Source of the DNA: a virus
Reading direction: 5' to 3' (one strand)
DNA: 64,000 bases
IMG/VR virus record: IMGVR_UViG_3300036886_000214
Span: 1 to 64,000 of that record
Shown: piece after piece, positions 51,322 to 58,547 of the stretch
Numbering within the stretch: the stretch's first letter is position 1
How the letters are laid out: every line of letters starts with the position of its first letter
Program-made: the position numbers and the translations under genes
Notes under the pieces: generated by a model
The model's database searches: none
What the model was told of the DNA's origin: nothing
Seen by the model: only the letters and a program-made list of their open reading frames with translations

Positions 51322-51950
51322 AAATCGTGAACTAAACCTACACCCATTGTCCAGGTATCTAAGGGCTTGATCGTTTGCGCATGGATTTGGCTGGTAGAGC
51401 GATTGGCAAATTGCATAGTCTTAGTGTTTTCCCAGATAAGAGAACCGCGAATTTTCCAGCTTTCTGCCAAAGGAACATGGATACCAGCCATGGCGCGAGG
51501 CATCGATTTTTTATGTTTAAATTGATCAGATTTTGGTGTTTGGTTAGTATAATTGGCTCGAAGGAAGGAAACCCCGAAACCGGCCAACAACTCTAAGCCA
51601 GGATTATTAAAGATAGGTAAAAAACCTACAACATCTAAATGATGACCTTGATGCACTAATTCACTATTGGTTCTATCTTGTCTCTTTGTCTTGCCTTGAT
51701 GGTAACCGGTTTCAACCCCAAGAAATTCACCAAGTTTTAATCCTAAGAGCGCATGCTGAGAAAATAAATGTCGTTCATATAAATTAGCTCCAGAGTGGTC
51801 GTAATGCCCTGTGTAACGTTTTTGCATTTCGACACCCATATATGGCTTTAAGGTTGGGGAATCGATTATGGGCTCAGCATGAGCGTGTGAAACGAAAATA
51901 GCGATGATGCCTGCTGCTAAGGTTAAAAGATAAAATTTGATCTGATCCAT
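51318..51950 (-). CDS. Outer-membrane beta-barrel protein
   Basis: 210 residues from the ATG at 51950, 9 bases after GGAG. A signal peptide is clear (FYLLTLAAGIIAIFVSHAHA, cleavage likely after AHA). The rest alternates polar and hydrophobic residues in strand-length units and ends in Phe (GVGLVHDF), the usual outer-membrane barrel terminus. It resembles small OmpA/OmpX-like barrels of intracellular gammaproteobacteria. Likely a lysogenic conversion factor, for example receptor masking or host surface change. It overlaps the terminase 3' end by 4 bases. Confidence 0.75.
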   Translation of the reverse strand: MDQIKFYLLTLAAGIIAIFVSHAHAEPIIDSPTLKPYMGVEMQKRYTGHYDHSGANLYERHLFSQHALLGLKLGEFLGVETGYHQGKTKRQDRTNSELVHQGHHLDVVGFLPIFNNPGLELLAGFGVSFLRANYTNQTPKSDQFKHKKSMPRAMAGIHVPLAESWKIRGSLIWENTKTMQFANRSTSQIHAQTIKPLDTWTMGVGLVHDF

Positions 51951-52057
51951 TTGATTCAACTCCATTAGGTTTTAGAAAATTAACTTATTCAGCATAGAAC
52001 GATTTATAGACAAATTCAAGTTAATTGGTTATCTAATCGACTATTCATGGGGAATAT

Positions 52058-52082
52058 GAAAAAGGCCCCGGAAAGGGGCCAT
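52058..52082 (-). terminator. Rho-independent terminator
   Basis: GGCCCC/GGGGCC stem with a five-base loop. On the minus strand it is followed by five T residues, so it ends transcription of the gene at 52089-52634. Confidence 0.75.
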
Positions 52083-52088
52083 ATCGTG

Positions 52089-52634
52089 TTAATCTAGAAG
52101 GTCTGTGGTGGCGTTTACCACTTCAAGTTCAGCGTTAATTAAATGATTCTCGCCTGCATACAAGGCTATCATTTTGTCTCTTTGCTCTATATCAAAGTGC
52201 AATACCATCGTTAATTTAAAATCTGGCGCTCCTGCTACTGAATTTTTAGACAAACCGGTTTGAAGGTTCTTGGTTGAAAGACAAGACCAAGTTTTATGAT
52301 CGATTTTTGAGTATTCCCGTCGACGCCAAACCCATTCTGCAATCGATTTTGTCACATCTTTCTTGTCCATTGTGATTGTAACCATGGTTGCCAAATTAGT
52401 TTTCTGAATACGGCATAGTAAATCCACATTGTCTCTTGTTAAATCACAGGCAGCCTGAACCCATCCTTGAACAATTTCGGTGGTCTTTTCATTACTGCCA
52501 TATGCAGAAGGCTCATGCTCATAATTAACCGCATATTGATAAATCTTTTGCTGCAAATCAGCAATTTTTTCCTTATTTGCCACGATTTTCTTCATGGCGT
52601 GGATGATTTTCATATTTTTTGGGGCTTCGCTCAT
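52089..52634 (-). CDS. Conserved phage/prophage protein of unknown function
   Basis: 181 residues. ADLQQKIYQYAVNYEHEPSA, RIQKTNLATMVTITMDKKDV with SIAEWVWRRR, and a terminal ELEVVNATTDLLD form a pattern I have seen in conserved phage hypotheticals. Predicted helical. Monocistronic with its own terminator; flanked by an outer-membrane gene and a tRNA, so possibly a lysogen-expressed cargo gene. Confidence 0.65.
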   Translation of the reverse strand: MSEAPKNMKIIHAMKKIVANKEKIADLQQKIYQYAVNYEHEPSAYGSNEKTTEIVQGWVQAACDLTRDNVDLLCRIQKTNLATMVTITMDKKDVTKSIAEWVWRRREYSKIDHKTWSCLSTKNLQTGLSKNSVAGAPDFKLTMVLHFDIEQRDKMIALYAGENHLINAELEVVNATTDLLD

Positions 52635-53041
52635 ATGGATACTCCGTTAAAGTTAAAAAATGGTTGCCTGCGTAGGGAAGCCTAGAAAGTTCCGACCTTA
52701 ATATACAAACTTAACTTGTCCTAGGACATTCGTTTAGCTGTCTTGACCCTTGATTCTAAAAACTTTCTAAAATTAATACTTACTTACGTAAATCTTGCTT
52801 TCTTGAGTCTTAAGGGTTTTTCACCGTGACCGGGTGTTTGTTGAAATAGTGGGATTTGAACCCACGTCTTCCGGCTTAAGAGGCCAGCGAGCTAACCAGA
52901 CTGCTCTATATTTCAGTTATCAGCTTTCAAGGCTGTTGCAGATTTAAAGTCCCTGCCGACCGTATATTTCCTCGGTTTTATCTCCTAGCATCAACCGATT
53001 TCATGCTATCATTAGGATAATTGATAAGCAAGGAAGGATTC
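52635..53041. other. Intergenic region with tRNA-Lys and a palindrome
   Basis: Besides tRNA-Lys this stretch holds a perfect palindrome TGTCCTAGGACA (52717-52728), a possible operator for the divergent unit at 52634. No ORF is supported. Confidence 0.4.
52841..52915 (-). tRNA. tRNA-Lys (CTT)
   Basis: Minus strand: acceptor TGAAATA/TATTTCA, D-arm GAGC/GCTC, anticodon arm CTGGC/GCCGG with loop CTCTTAA (CTT), T-loop TTCAAAT. CCA is not encoded (ACAA follows). Confidence 0.88.
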
Positions 53042-53440
53042 ATGGAAGAGCCTCCAAAAATAGATTCTGTAGCGCCGGTTCCCCCAAAAAGGATCTATGG
53101 TAGGCCCATTCAAAAAGGAATGGTGCTTAACCCATCCGGTAGACCCAAAGATATAGGTAGGGTGCGTGAATTGGCCAAAGAATTCACGCGTGAGGCAATC
53201 GAAACCATCATAGATTTAATGCTTTGCCCGGAAGAAAAAGGCTCTGTAAGGCTTGCGGCGGCAGAAGCAATTCTCTCAAGAGGTTGGGGCAGGCCAGAAC
53301 AATCCCTTAACGTTACGCATAACGAAGTTCCCATTGAACAACGCACAACTTATGACCTCATTCGAATATTAGATGAATTAAAAGGTGAGGGGAGGGGCGA
53401 GCTTATAGAAGCGGAATTAATCGAAGATGCGAAAACCTAA
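53042..53440 (+). CDS. Probable terminase small subunit (DUF5681-like)
   Basis: 132 residues from the ATG at 53042 after AAGGAAGGA; a TTG at 53021 is in frame but unlikely. KGMVLNPSGRPKDIGRVREL is the DUF5681-like opening, and AAAEAILSRGWGRPEQSL is typical of small terminase-like proteins. The acidic C-terminus ends in EAELIEDAKT. It would bind pac DNA and hand it to TerL. Confidence 0.65.
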   Translation: MEEPPKIDSVAPVPPKRIYGRPIQKGMVLNPSGRPKDIGRVRELAKEFTREAIETIIDLMLCPEEKGSVRLAAAEAILSRGWGRPEQSLNVTHNEVPIEQRTTYDLIRILDELKGEGRGELIEAELIEDAKT

Positions 53441-53552
53441 AGAAAAATGTGAACGATGTCGGTTATTAATTTATTTAAAAAACTATTATAAAAAAAGAGC
53501 AAAAAGCAGATATTGGGCGTATTGGATTGAGAGAAATAATTGCGAATGTTAA
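53427..53552 (+). CDS. Tiny basic Cys-containing protein
   Basis: 41 residues (MRKPKEKCERCRLL, ending ERNNCEC). CxxC near the start and CxC at the end may bind zinc. It overlaps the end of the small terminase gene by 14 bases. Supported only by coupling and composition. Confidence 0.4.
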   Translation: MRKPKEKCERCRLLIYLKNYYKKRAKSRYWAYWIERNNCEC

Positions 53553-53626
53553 TTCCCGCATTCCCTCCATAGGGTGCTCGACGTCCATCACAGAAATCGT
53601 TACAATACGAAGGGCTTACAGGTTTA

Positions 53627-53674
53627 TTCCGTTAGAATCCAAATTAGGGTTCTTACGAATAGTGTAGAACGGAA
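53627..53674 (+). ncRNA. Possible structured leader before phosphoesterase
   Basis: TTCCGTT/AACGGAA (7 bp, 53627-53633 with 53668-53674) encloses a second hairpin AGAATCC/GGGTTCT (7 bp with one T-G, loop AAATTA). It lies 57 bases before the phosphoesterase ATG and may be a regulatory leader. Confidence 0.35.
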
Positions 53675-53731
53675 ATTTTGGGATAGCAAGAAATATTTGT
53701 TGTTATTTGGATTACTTTTTGAGGGTTTATT

Positions 53732-54592
53732 ATGCGATTGGCTTGGCTCACAGACATTCATTTGAACTTTTTAAACTATGCTCAAAGAACAGCTTTCTAC
53801 GATTTGATTCTGGAAAAAAATCCAGAGGCCATTTTAATTACGGGTGATATATCTGAAGCGCCAAAATTGAATGATGTTTTAGAAGAAATGGGTGATTACT
53901 TAAATGTTGGTATAAATAAAACTGGATATCATCGGCCTATTTATTTTGTCCTAGGAAATCACGATTTTTATCACAGCAGCATTAAGAGCGTGCGTGAAAA
54001 TATAATAGAAATAGCGGGCGGTTATCTTAAATATTTAAGAGATTCTTTGCCAGTTTATCTCACAAAATCTACAAGTCTAATAGGTATTGATTGCTTTGCT
54101 GACGGACGAGCAGGGAATTATCACACCACTAGAATCAGAATGAATGACCACAGTTTTATTGAAGAATTTAATCATGCGCGTATTTGTTCTAATAACGATT
54201 TACTAAAAGAAATGCAGGAACAATCTGAGGGTGATAATGCTGAGTTACTTTTAACAATGTATGCATTAAAACAAGGGGAAATGCCGAAAAATTTAATCAT
54301 TATGATGCACGTCCCACCCTTTGAAGAATGTTGTTTATATGGCAACAAGAAAAGCGACGCAGATTTCTTGCCCTTCTATTGCTCCGTAAAAACAGGGGAA
54401 ATACTTTTATCTATTGCAGAAAAACATCCTGAGACTAATTTCCTAGTCCTTTGCGGCCATACTCATAGCAAAGCGATTTATCAGCCCCTTCCAAATTTAA
54501 CCGTTAGGGTTGGTGAAGCTGAATATACAGAACCCAGGATTAATATGCTAGAAATTAAAGAAGATGGGGCAATAGTTTTCGACGATGAATAA
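53732..54592 (+). CDS. Calcineurin-like metallophosphoesterase
   Basis: 286 residues. Full metal-site motif set: TDIH (7-10), GDIS (38-41), GNHD (75-78), HVPP (193-196) and GHTH (242-245). These di-metal enzymes hydrolyse phosphomono- or diesters, including 2',3'-cyclic phosphates in some RNA repair systems; the substrate here is unknown. The stop overlaps the KptA start by 8 bases, so the two are translationally coupled and probably act together. Confidence 0.88.
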   Translation: MRLAWLTDIHLNFLNYAQRTAFYDLILEKNPEAILITGDISEAPKLNDVLEEMGDYLNVGINKTGYHRPIYFVLGNHDFYHSSIKSVRENIIEIAGGYLKYLRDSLPVYLTKSTSLIGIDCFADGRAGNYHTTRIRMNDHSFIEEFNHARICSNNDLLKEMQEQSEGDNAELLLTMYALKQGEMPKNLIIMMHVPPFEECCLYGNKKSDADFLPFYCSVKTGEILLSIAEKHPETNFLVLCGHTHSKAIYQPLPNLTVRVGEAEYTEPRINMLEIKEDGAIVFDDE

Positions 54593-55109
54593 AAAAGATG
54601 CTTCTAAAAAACTGTGTTGGTTGCTGCGTCATGCGCAACCTCTTTCGAAAGAAATTGACTCAGAAGGGTTTGTTTCAATTGCAAAACTTATAGAAATTTC
54701 AGAAATAACTTTAGAGCAAATAGACTCGATCGTCGAAGAAGACAAGAAAAATCGATATGAAATTAGAGGGGACCAAATTCGCGCTCGCTATGGACACAAT
54801 AAAGATTTTGATATTGTAAAGGTTTCAGCAAACCCGCCTCCTACAATATTCCACGGAACATCAAATGAAAATCTCGGAAATATTTTAAACTTTGGCTTGA
54901 TTCCCGGAGAAAGACGCCATGTTCACTTAACTACGCTTCGTCAATCTGCTTTAGAGGCCGGAAAAAGAAAATCAAAAATACCCATTATTCTCACGATCGA
55001 TTCAGAAAAAGCCTTTGAAAATGGAATTAGTTTCTATGAAGAAGAGGATTTTGTCTGGTTAGCTGATTACATCGCATCAAAATATATCATTGGAATATCA
55101 ACGTTTTAA
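54585..55109 (+). CDS. kptA: RNA 2'-phosphotransferase, KptA/Tpt1 family
   Basis: 174 residues, full family length. LRHAQP (14-19), EGFVSIAKL (27-35), KKNRYEI (54-60), IRARYGH (65-71), FHGT (89-92), RRHVHLTT (110-117) and FVWLAD (156-161) follow the Tpt1/KptA order. The family uses NAD+ to remove an internal RNA 2'-phosphate left by healing-and-sealing ligases. Some members also ADP-ribosylate nucleic acid ends. It sits 13 bases before a set of tRNA and tRNA-like genes and is overlapped with a phosphoesterase, which suggests RNA repair or tRNA maturation. Confidence 0.88.
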   Translation: MNKKDASKKLCWLLRHAQPLSKEIDSEGFVSIAKLIEISEITLEQIDSIVEEDKKNRYEIRGDQIRARYGHNKDFDIVKVSANPPPTIFHGTSNENLGNILNFGLIPGERRHVHLTTLRQSALEAGKRKSKIPIILTIDSEKAFENGISFYEEEDFVWLADYIASKYIIGISTF

Positions 55110-55122
55110 TATATAATAATAT

Positions 55123-55192
55123 GTGGCATCCCGTAGAATCCAATTCTATTGGTATTGACCCAATCTACCTCGGTGAGAGCCGGGGGTGCCGC
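55123..55192 (+). ncRNA. tRNA-like RNA, possible degenerate tRNA-Gln (TTG)
   Basis: Acceptor-like GTGGCAT/GTGCCGC (7 bp with two G-T), a hairpin TAGAAT/ATTCTA in the D-arm place, an anticodon-like arm ATTGG/CCAAT with loop TATTGAC (TTG), and a T-arm-like CCTCGG/CCGGGG. U33 and the TTC T-loop motif are missing and CCA is not encoded. Confidence 0.4.
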
Positions 55193-55194
55193 TT

Positions 55195-55278
55195 CGGTTT
55201 GTGGGTGATTGGATAAACCAGGAGACTGTAAATCTCCCGCCTCTGGCTTACTTGGTTCGATTCCAGGCTGACCGACCA
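55195..55278 (+). tRNA. tRNA-Tyr (GTA)
   Basis: Acceptor CGGTTTG/CTGACCG (one T-T mismatch), anticodon arm GGAGA/TCTCC with loop CTGTAAA (GTA), long variable arm GCC/GGC as in bacterial tRNA-Tyr, T-arm CTTGG/CCAGG with loop TTCGATT, encoded CCA. Confidence 0.88.
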
Positions 55279-55284
55279 GTTTAT

Positions 55285-55382
55285 GACAGCTTTATCCTGC
55301 TAATAACAGGAGACCAGTACCTCAATTAGTAGAGTACCGTTTATCGGGAGGCTGCGGGTGCAAGTCCCGTCTGGTTGCTGTC
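55285..55382 (+). ncRNA. 98-nt tRNA-like RNA with split acceptor helix
   Basis: Outer helix GACAGC/GCTGTC and inner helix GACCAG/CTGGTT are contiguous on the 3' side. On the 5' side they are separated by a hairpin that looks like an anticodon arm (TCCTG-CTAATAA-CAGGA). Inside lie a D-like CTC/GAG arm and a T-arm GCGGG/CCCGT with loop TGCAAGT, as in the RNA at 10462. No CCA. Not a standard tRNA. Confidence 0.4.
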
Positions 55383-55611
55383 ACTCCTTAATCACCAACT
55401 GCAATGCCTCTATAACTCCTCTAATTTCCTTTTTAGTAAGTGGTATTTTAATCATGGCATTCCCAACCTCTGGCGAGTTCGTCGCTTGGTAAGCTTTTAA
55501 TGCGTAACAAAGCTTATCCCCTACGAGACTATAATCTTTTGATGCAATTAAAAAGCCACGCGAACCGAATTCCACGCGAGTGGATTGGGGGGGTAATTGT
55601 CTGGACTTCAT
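55381..55611 (-). CDS. Small hypothetical protein
   Basis: 76 residues on the minus strand. Its stop codon touches the tRNA-like RNA end. No family recognised. Preceded by GAGGAAT. Confidence 0.5.
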   Translation of the reverse strand: MKSRQLPPQSTRVEFGSRGFLIASKDYSLVGDKLCYALKAYQATNSPEVGNAMIKIPLTKKEIRGVIEALQLVIKE

Positions 55612-55701
55612 GTAATATTCCTCTGTTTGAAATATGACTTACATTATTACGTTAATATGACTATACTATAACACATGATATAATCGGTCTAGGAGAATAA
55701 A

Positions 55702-55878
55702 ATGTTTAGCAGCGGCGAACTTTATCAAGATGCTTGGGGACGAATTTGGCCTTTTTTGCTGATATGTGTCGGAATTGTAGGGCTCATATTTTGTTTGGTT
55801 GCTACTAATATTCATATGCTAGGCAGAATCGAGGCGCTCGAAAAGGCTGCACAGCAATACTCTTCCTGTACAATATAA
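55702..55878 (+). CDS. Small single-pass membrane protein
   Basis: 58 residues with a strong AGGAGA site. Residues about 15-37 are hydrophobic (WPFLLICVGIVGLIFCLVAT), followed by a short helical tail. Size and topology are compatible with a holin or a small lysis/exclusion protein, but this is only topology. Confidence 0.55.
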   Translation: MFSSGELYQDAWGRIWPFLLICVGIVGLIFCLVATNIHMLGRIEALEKAAQQYSSCTI

Positions 55879-55887
55879 GAGAGCGAA

Positions 55888-56085
55888 ATGGAAAATAACG
55901 GTGTAATCCTAACCTTTATCTTTGTAATTCTAAAATTATGTGGTGTAATTTATTGGTCATGGTGGTGGGTATTTTGCCCACTTTGGCTTCCTATAGTTGC
56001 CGGAGCAATATTGTTTATATTTGCTTCAATTGTATGTTTCTCTTTGGAGTTATGGCGTGAGCTATTAAAGAGTAGGGATGCTTAA
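55888..56085 (+). CDS. Two-TM 'transmembrane Fragile-X-F'-like protein
   Basis: 65 residues, two membrane segments, with WSWWWVFCPLWLPIVAGA, a signature of a family annotated as transmembrane Fragile-X-F proteins in bacteria and phages. The role is unknown; a holin-type function is possible. Adjacent to another small membrane protein. Confidence 0.65.
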   Translation: MENNGVILTFIFVILKLCGVIYWSWWWVFCPLWLPIVAGAILFIFASIVCFSLELWRELLKSRDA

Positions 56086-56090
56086 AGTAT

Positions 56091-56267
56091 ATGCCTAAAG
56101 AATACAATATTTCTTTAACAAAACCAGAGCTAGAAGAGCTAATCGACAGCCTAGAAAAAGCCTGTAAGTATGATGATTTAGTGGACCTTCCTGATGATCA
56201 TATGCCTGGTGGGTGGCATAATAGATTCCATATTAGGCATAAATTGAATGAGGCATTGAATGGCTAA
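56091..56267 (+). CDS. Small hypothetical protein
   Basis: 58 residues, acidic (ELEELIDSLEKACKYDDLVD). Overlaps the next start by 8 bases. No family recognised. Confidence 0.5.
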   Translation: MPKEYNISLTKPELEELIDSLEKACKYDDLVDLPDDHMPGGWHNRFHIRHKLNEALNG

Positions 56268-56496
56268 CGAACTCCCGCTCTATTTCCAAATGCGCAACCG
56301 TCTGGCAAAGCATATTCGAGAATATATTACGATTGAAAAATGGCTTGAAGGAGGTGCAAATAGTTTGTGCCAGCAAGACCTTGATTTGCGCTTAAAGCAC
56401 GGTGAAATCAGCCAATTGGATTATGATTTATGTAGTTGGCATACCTTTAGGGAATGCGAAGAGCTGAATCGAGATATAAAACAAACCGAGTCTTAA
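56260..56496 (+). CDS. Small hypothetical helical protein
   Basis: 78 residues, helical, charged. Ends just before the DnaA-box region. No family recognised. Confidence 0.5.
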   Translation: MANELPLYFQMRNRLAKHIREYITIEKWLEGGANSLCQQDLDLRLKHGEISQLDYDLCSWHTFRECEELNRDIKQTES

Positions 56497-56505
56497 CCCT
56501 TCAAT

Positions 56506-56586
56506 TGTTCGGACGTCCGAACAGCTATATACTATCCACAATCTTATCCACTAATCTTGTGGATAACCTGTGTAAGGGGTGGATAA
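56506..56586. promoter_or_regulatory. DnaA-box cluster and 18-bp palindrome (possible origin)
   Basis: Perfect palindrome TGTTCGGACGTCCGAACA (56506-56523), then four DnaA-box-like sites: CTATCCACA (56532), TTATCCACT (56544), reverse TTATCCACA (56558-56566, exact) and reverse TTATCCACC (56578-56586). Four boxes in 55 bases is unlikely by chance and fits a replication origin or a DnaA-titrating site. Confidence 0.6.
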
Positions 56587-56644
56587 ATGGCCAGGGCTGA
56601 AAATATTGTAAGCATTTAGCCTTGGAAGTAAGGAGACAAAGACT

Positions 56645-56842
56645 ATGAGTCAATTAGATAAACCCGCAGAAAAGAGTATTGAATATTTGTTATCAACCAT
56701 TCTAAGAGTAGCTGCGCAAAAACAAGAAGCACAAGAATTTATTTATAAGGCTGACAAGGAAATAGACCAACTTAATAAGGTAATCGAACAATTGAGAGGG
56801 AAGAGTGTTGCCGTTCCGGTTTTGCTGAAGAGGGAGAGATAG
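56645..56842 (+). CDS. Small coiled-coil protein
   Basis: 65 residues, helical (KADKEIDQLNKVIEQLRGKS). First gene after the DnaA-box region, preceded by AAGGAGA. No family recognised. Confidence 0.55.
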   Translation: MSQLDKPAEKSIEYLLSTILRVAAQKQEAQEFIYKADKEIDQLNKVIEQLRGKSVAVPVLLKRER

Positions 56843-57315
56843 TGAGCTGTTTTTATTTAGCCGATATTAACTATGATTACATGCTAACTTGGGCTGCGAG
56901 ACATCAATACAAAGTATATCCTCAATCTTCCAGAAAATTGCCCGGGGTGAATGAAGAGGGTATATTAAAATTTAGCCTAGATAATCTAGATGCTTTAAAC
57001 TTTATTGGAAATGAGCTTAAAGAATGCAACTTTAGGCGCGTTAATGAATATTATGGTGAAAATAAAGAATGCTCTAAATATGTTTTTAAAGAATATCCCG
57101 GGGAAACGCTCGATGTTTGGGCTTATCAATTAGCGAGATGCTATAAATATCAAACAGAAGAAGAGTGTAATCGAATTGTAGATGCTTTTTTGGACACTAT
57201 TGAACATTATGCTGTTCTGAATGTGCTTGAAGCGAATGGGCTAAAAGATGCACCATGGGGCTTAATGGATGGGGAAGAGTGTTTTAGGCCATTAATATTA
57301 GGAGTTATCAAATGA
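56842..57315 (+). CDS. Hypothetical protein (GTG start)
   Basis: 157 residues. The GTG start overlaps the last base of the upstream stop. Rich in Cys, Tyr and Glu; mixed alpha/beta. No recognised domain. Confidence 0.55.
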   Translation: MSCFYLADINYDYMLTWAARHQYKVYPQSSRKLPGVNEEGILKFSLDNLDALNFIGNELKECNFRRVNEYYGENKECSKYVFKEYPGETLDVWAYQLARCYKYQTEEECNRIVDAFLDTIEHYAVLNVLEANGLKDAPWGLMDGEECFRPLILGVIK

Positions 57316-57518
57316 TAGACCACGAAGAAACTGAATGCCAAATGTGTGATGCGCCGTTTGAGACTCTGCCTACAGCACTTGGAGGCCGACTCGTTTGTGA
57401 TGTTTGCTTTTGTCTTGATAACACGGAAGAAAGCACCAATGATGTTGTCAGAAGAAAAGATTTGGTTGAGGCTGTGAGATTGATTTTGGATACGATTAGG
57501 GGCCTGAAGGAGGTCTAA
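57312..57518 (+). CDS. Small putative zinc-binding protein
   Basis: 68 residues. CQMC (9-12) and CDVC (29-32) form two CxxC pairs, a zinc-ribbon pattern, followed by an acidic helix. ATGA overlap with the previous gene. The 3' end overlaps the convergent gene at 57496. Confidence 0.6.
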   Translation: MIDHEETECQMCDAPFETLPTALGGRLVCDVCFCLDNTEESTNDVVRRKDLVEAVRLILDTIRGLKEV

Positions 57519-57771
57519 ATTCTTTTTCCTCAGAAGCTTTTTGGATTTTAAGTTTAGCTGCAATGGCATTTAACATCTCTAGTTCTGCTTTTTCAACCTC
57601 ATCATCGGATGACCCTTCTGAATCAGCATCATAGGATAAAGCTTCTTTGCAATGTTCATCAATTGAGCGAGTAATTAAAGAAACTAAAGATGGGACTGCC
57701 GAACTAAATTGCGGAAGGAAAGGAGGCGCGGAAGCTAAATTGCCTTCTATCTTAGGGTTTGGTGTGCTCAC
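57496..57771 (-). CDS. Small hypothetical protein
   Basis: 91 residues, acidic Ser/Asp/Glu segment in the middle. Last gene of the minus-strand small-protein operon (60366 to 57496). ATGA-type overlap with the gene upstream. Confidence 0.5.
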   Translation of the reverse strand: MSTPNPKIEGNLASAPPFLPQFSSAVPSLVSLITRSIDEHCKEALSYDADSEGSSDDEVEKAELEMLNAIAAKLKIQKASEEKEFRPPSGP

Positions 57772-58055
57772 AGCATTCTCCTCTCTTTAAAAATATCAAT
57801 TAATAAAATTGCTAAATCTGCCACTGCATAATCGCTTAAATAATCCCGATTAATATTTAACAATCTTTTTTGTTCTAAATAGGTACAGATGCAACGCTCT
57901 TCTAAGGATTCTTTACATTCTGCTAGCATTTTTTCTATATGCTCAGGGGTAGATTCAGCAGCTTCTAGCATTGTCTTAACTACTTCTAAATGAAGTTTGA
58001 CCATCTCATGATTGATTTGGTTCAGATTGTATTCATTAACAAGGCTCGTCGTCAT
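57768..58055 (-). CDS. Small hypothetical helical protein
   Basis: 95 residues, helical, with CICTYLEQKR in the middle. Overlaps the upstream gene by 20 bases. No family recognised. Confidence 0.5.
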   Translation of the reverse strand: MTTSLVNEYNLNQINHEMVKLHLEVVKTMLEAAESTPEHIEKMLAECKESLEERCICTYLEQKRLLNINRDYLSDYAVADLAILLIDIFKERRML

Positions 58056-58257
58056 TCTCGTCTCCCCAATTCATTTCCATAATTCTATCTGCTAATGCCG
58101 AAGACTTGTCGACACCCGCACATTTTCTTCTAATTAAAACGCCAGCGCAATATTTTATTAAGGCATGGAGCTCATCATCGTTGAGATTGGCATCGCGATC
58201 ATCTATGGCTAAGATGAGCTCTATTAAGGCAGATTTGGATTCTAAGGTTGATTTCAT
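58036..58257 (-). CDS. Small hypothetical helical protein
   Basis: 73 residues, acidic at both ends (NWGDENDDEPC). No recognised domain. Part of the same minus-strand operon. Confidence 0.5.
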   Translation of the reverse strand: MKSTLESKSALIELILAIDDRDANLNDDELHALIKYCAGVLIRRKCAGVDKSSALADRIMEMNWGDENDDEPC

Positions 58258-58311
58258 GTGGCGATTCTATCATGAGTTCCATTTTGGAACAGGTTGGGTT
58301 TTTGTACAGCT

Positions 58312-58545
58312 TCAGATAATTTCACGCTTCATTTCCTCTCCCCGATGTTCCTTTAGCTTTTCAATCAGAATCCCAATGAAATCACTCGCAGCGATTGGAA
58401 TCTCGCCAAAATATTCTTCTTTTTCATAACCGCCAAAAGTAATATAAAGCTGTGAAGGATAGCAACAGCCTGAACATTCACAATGATGCAGCTCTAGCCG
58501 ATATTTATCGCCTTCGATTTCAATTTCTAGGTTGGTGGTGGACAT
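58312..58545 (-). CDS. Small hypothetical protein with Cys cluster
   Basis: 77 residues from the ATG at 58545 after TTGGAG; an in-frame extension to 58587 overlaps the previous gene and is less likely. HHCECSGCCYP may bind metal. No family recognised. Confidence 0.55.
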   Translation of the reverse strand: MSTTNLEIEIEGDKYRLELHHCECSGCCYPSQLYITFGGYEKEEYFGEIPIAASDFIGILIEKLKEHRGEEMKREII

Positions 58546-58547
58546 GC

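Noticed and set aside
55285-55382. Permuted tRNA or ochre-suppressor tRNA (TTA anticodon in loop GTTTATC)
   Set aside because: The supposed anticodon stem has too many mismatches and positions 37-38 are atypical. The inserted hairpin at the 5' side does not complete a permuted cloverleaf.
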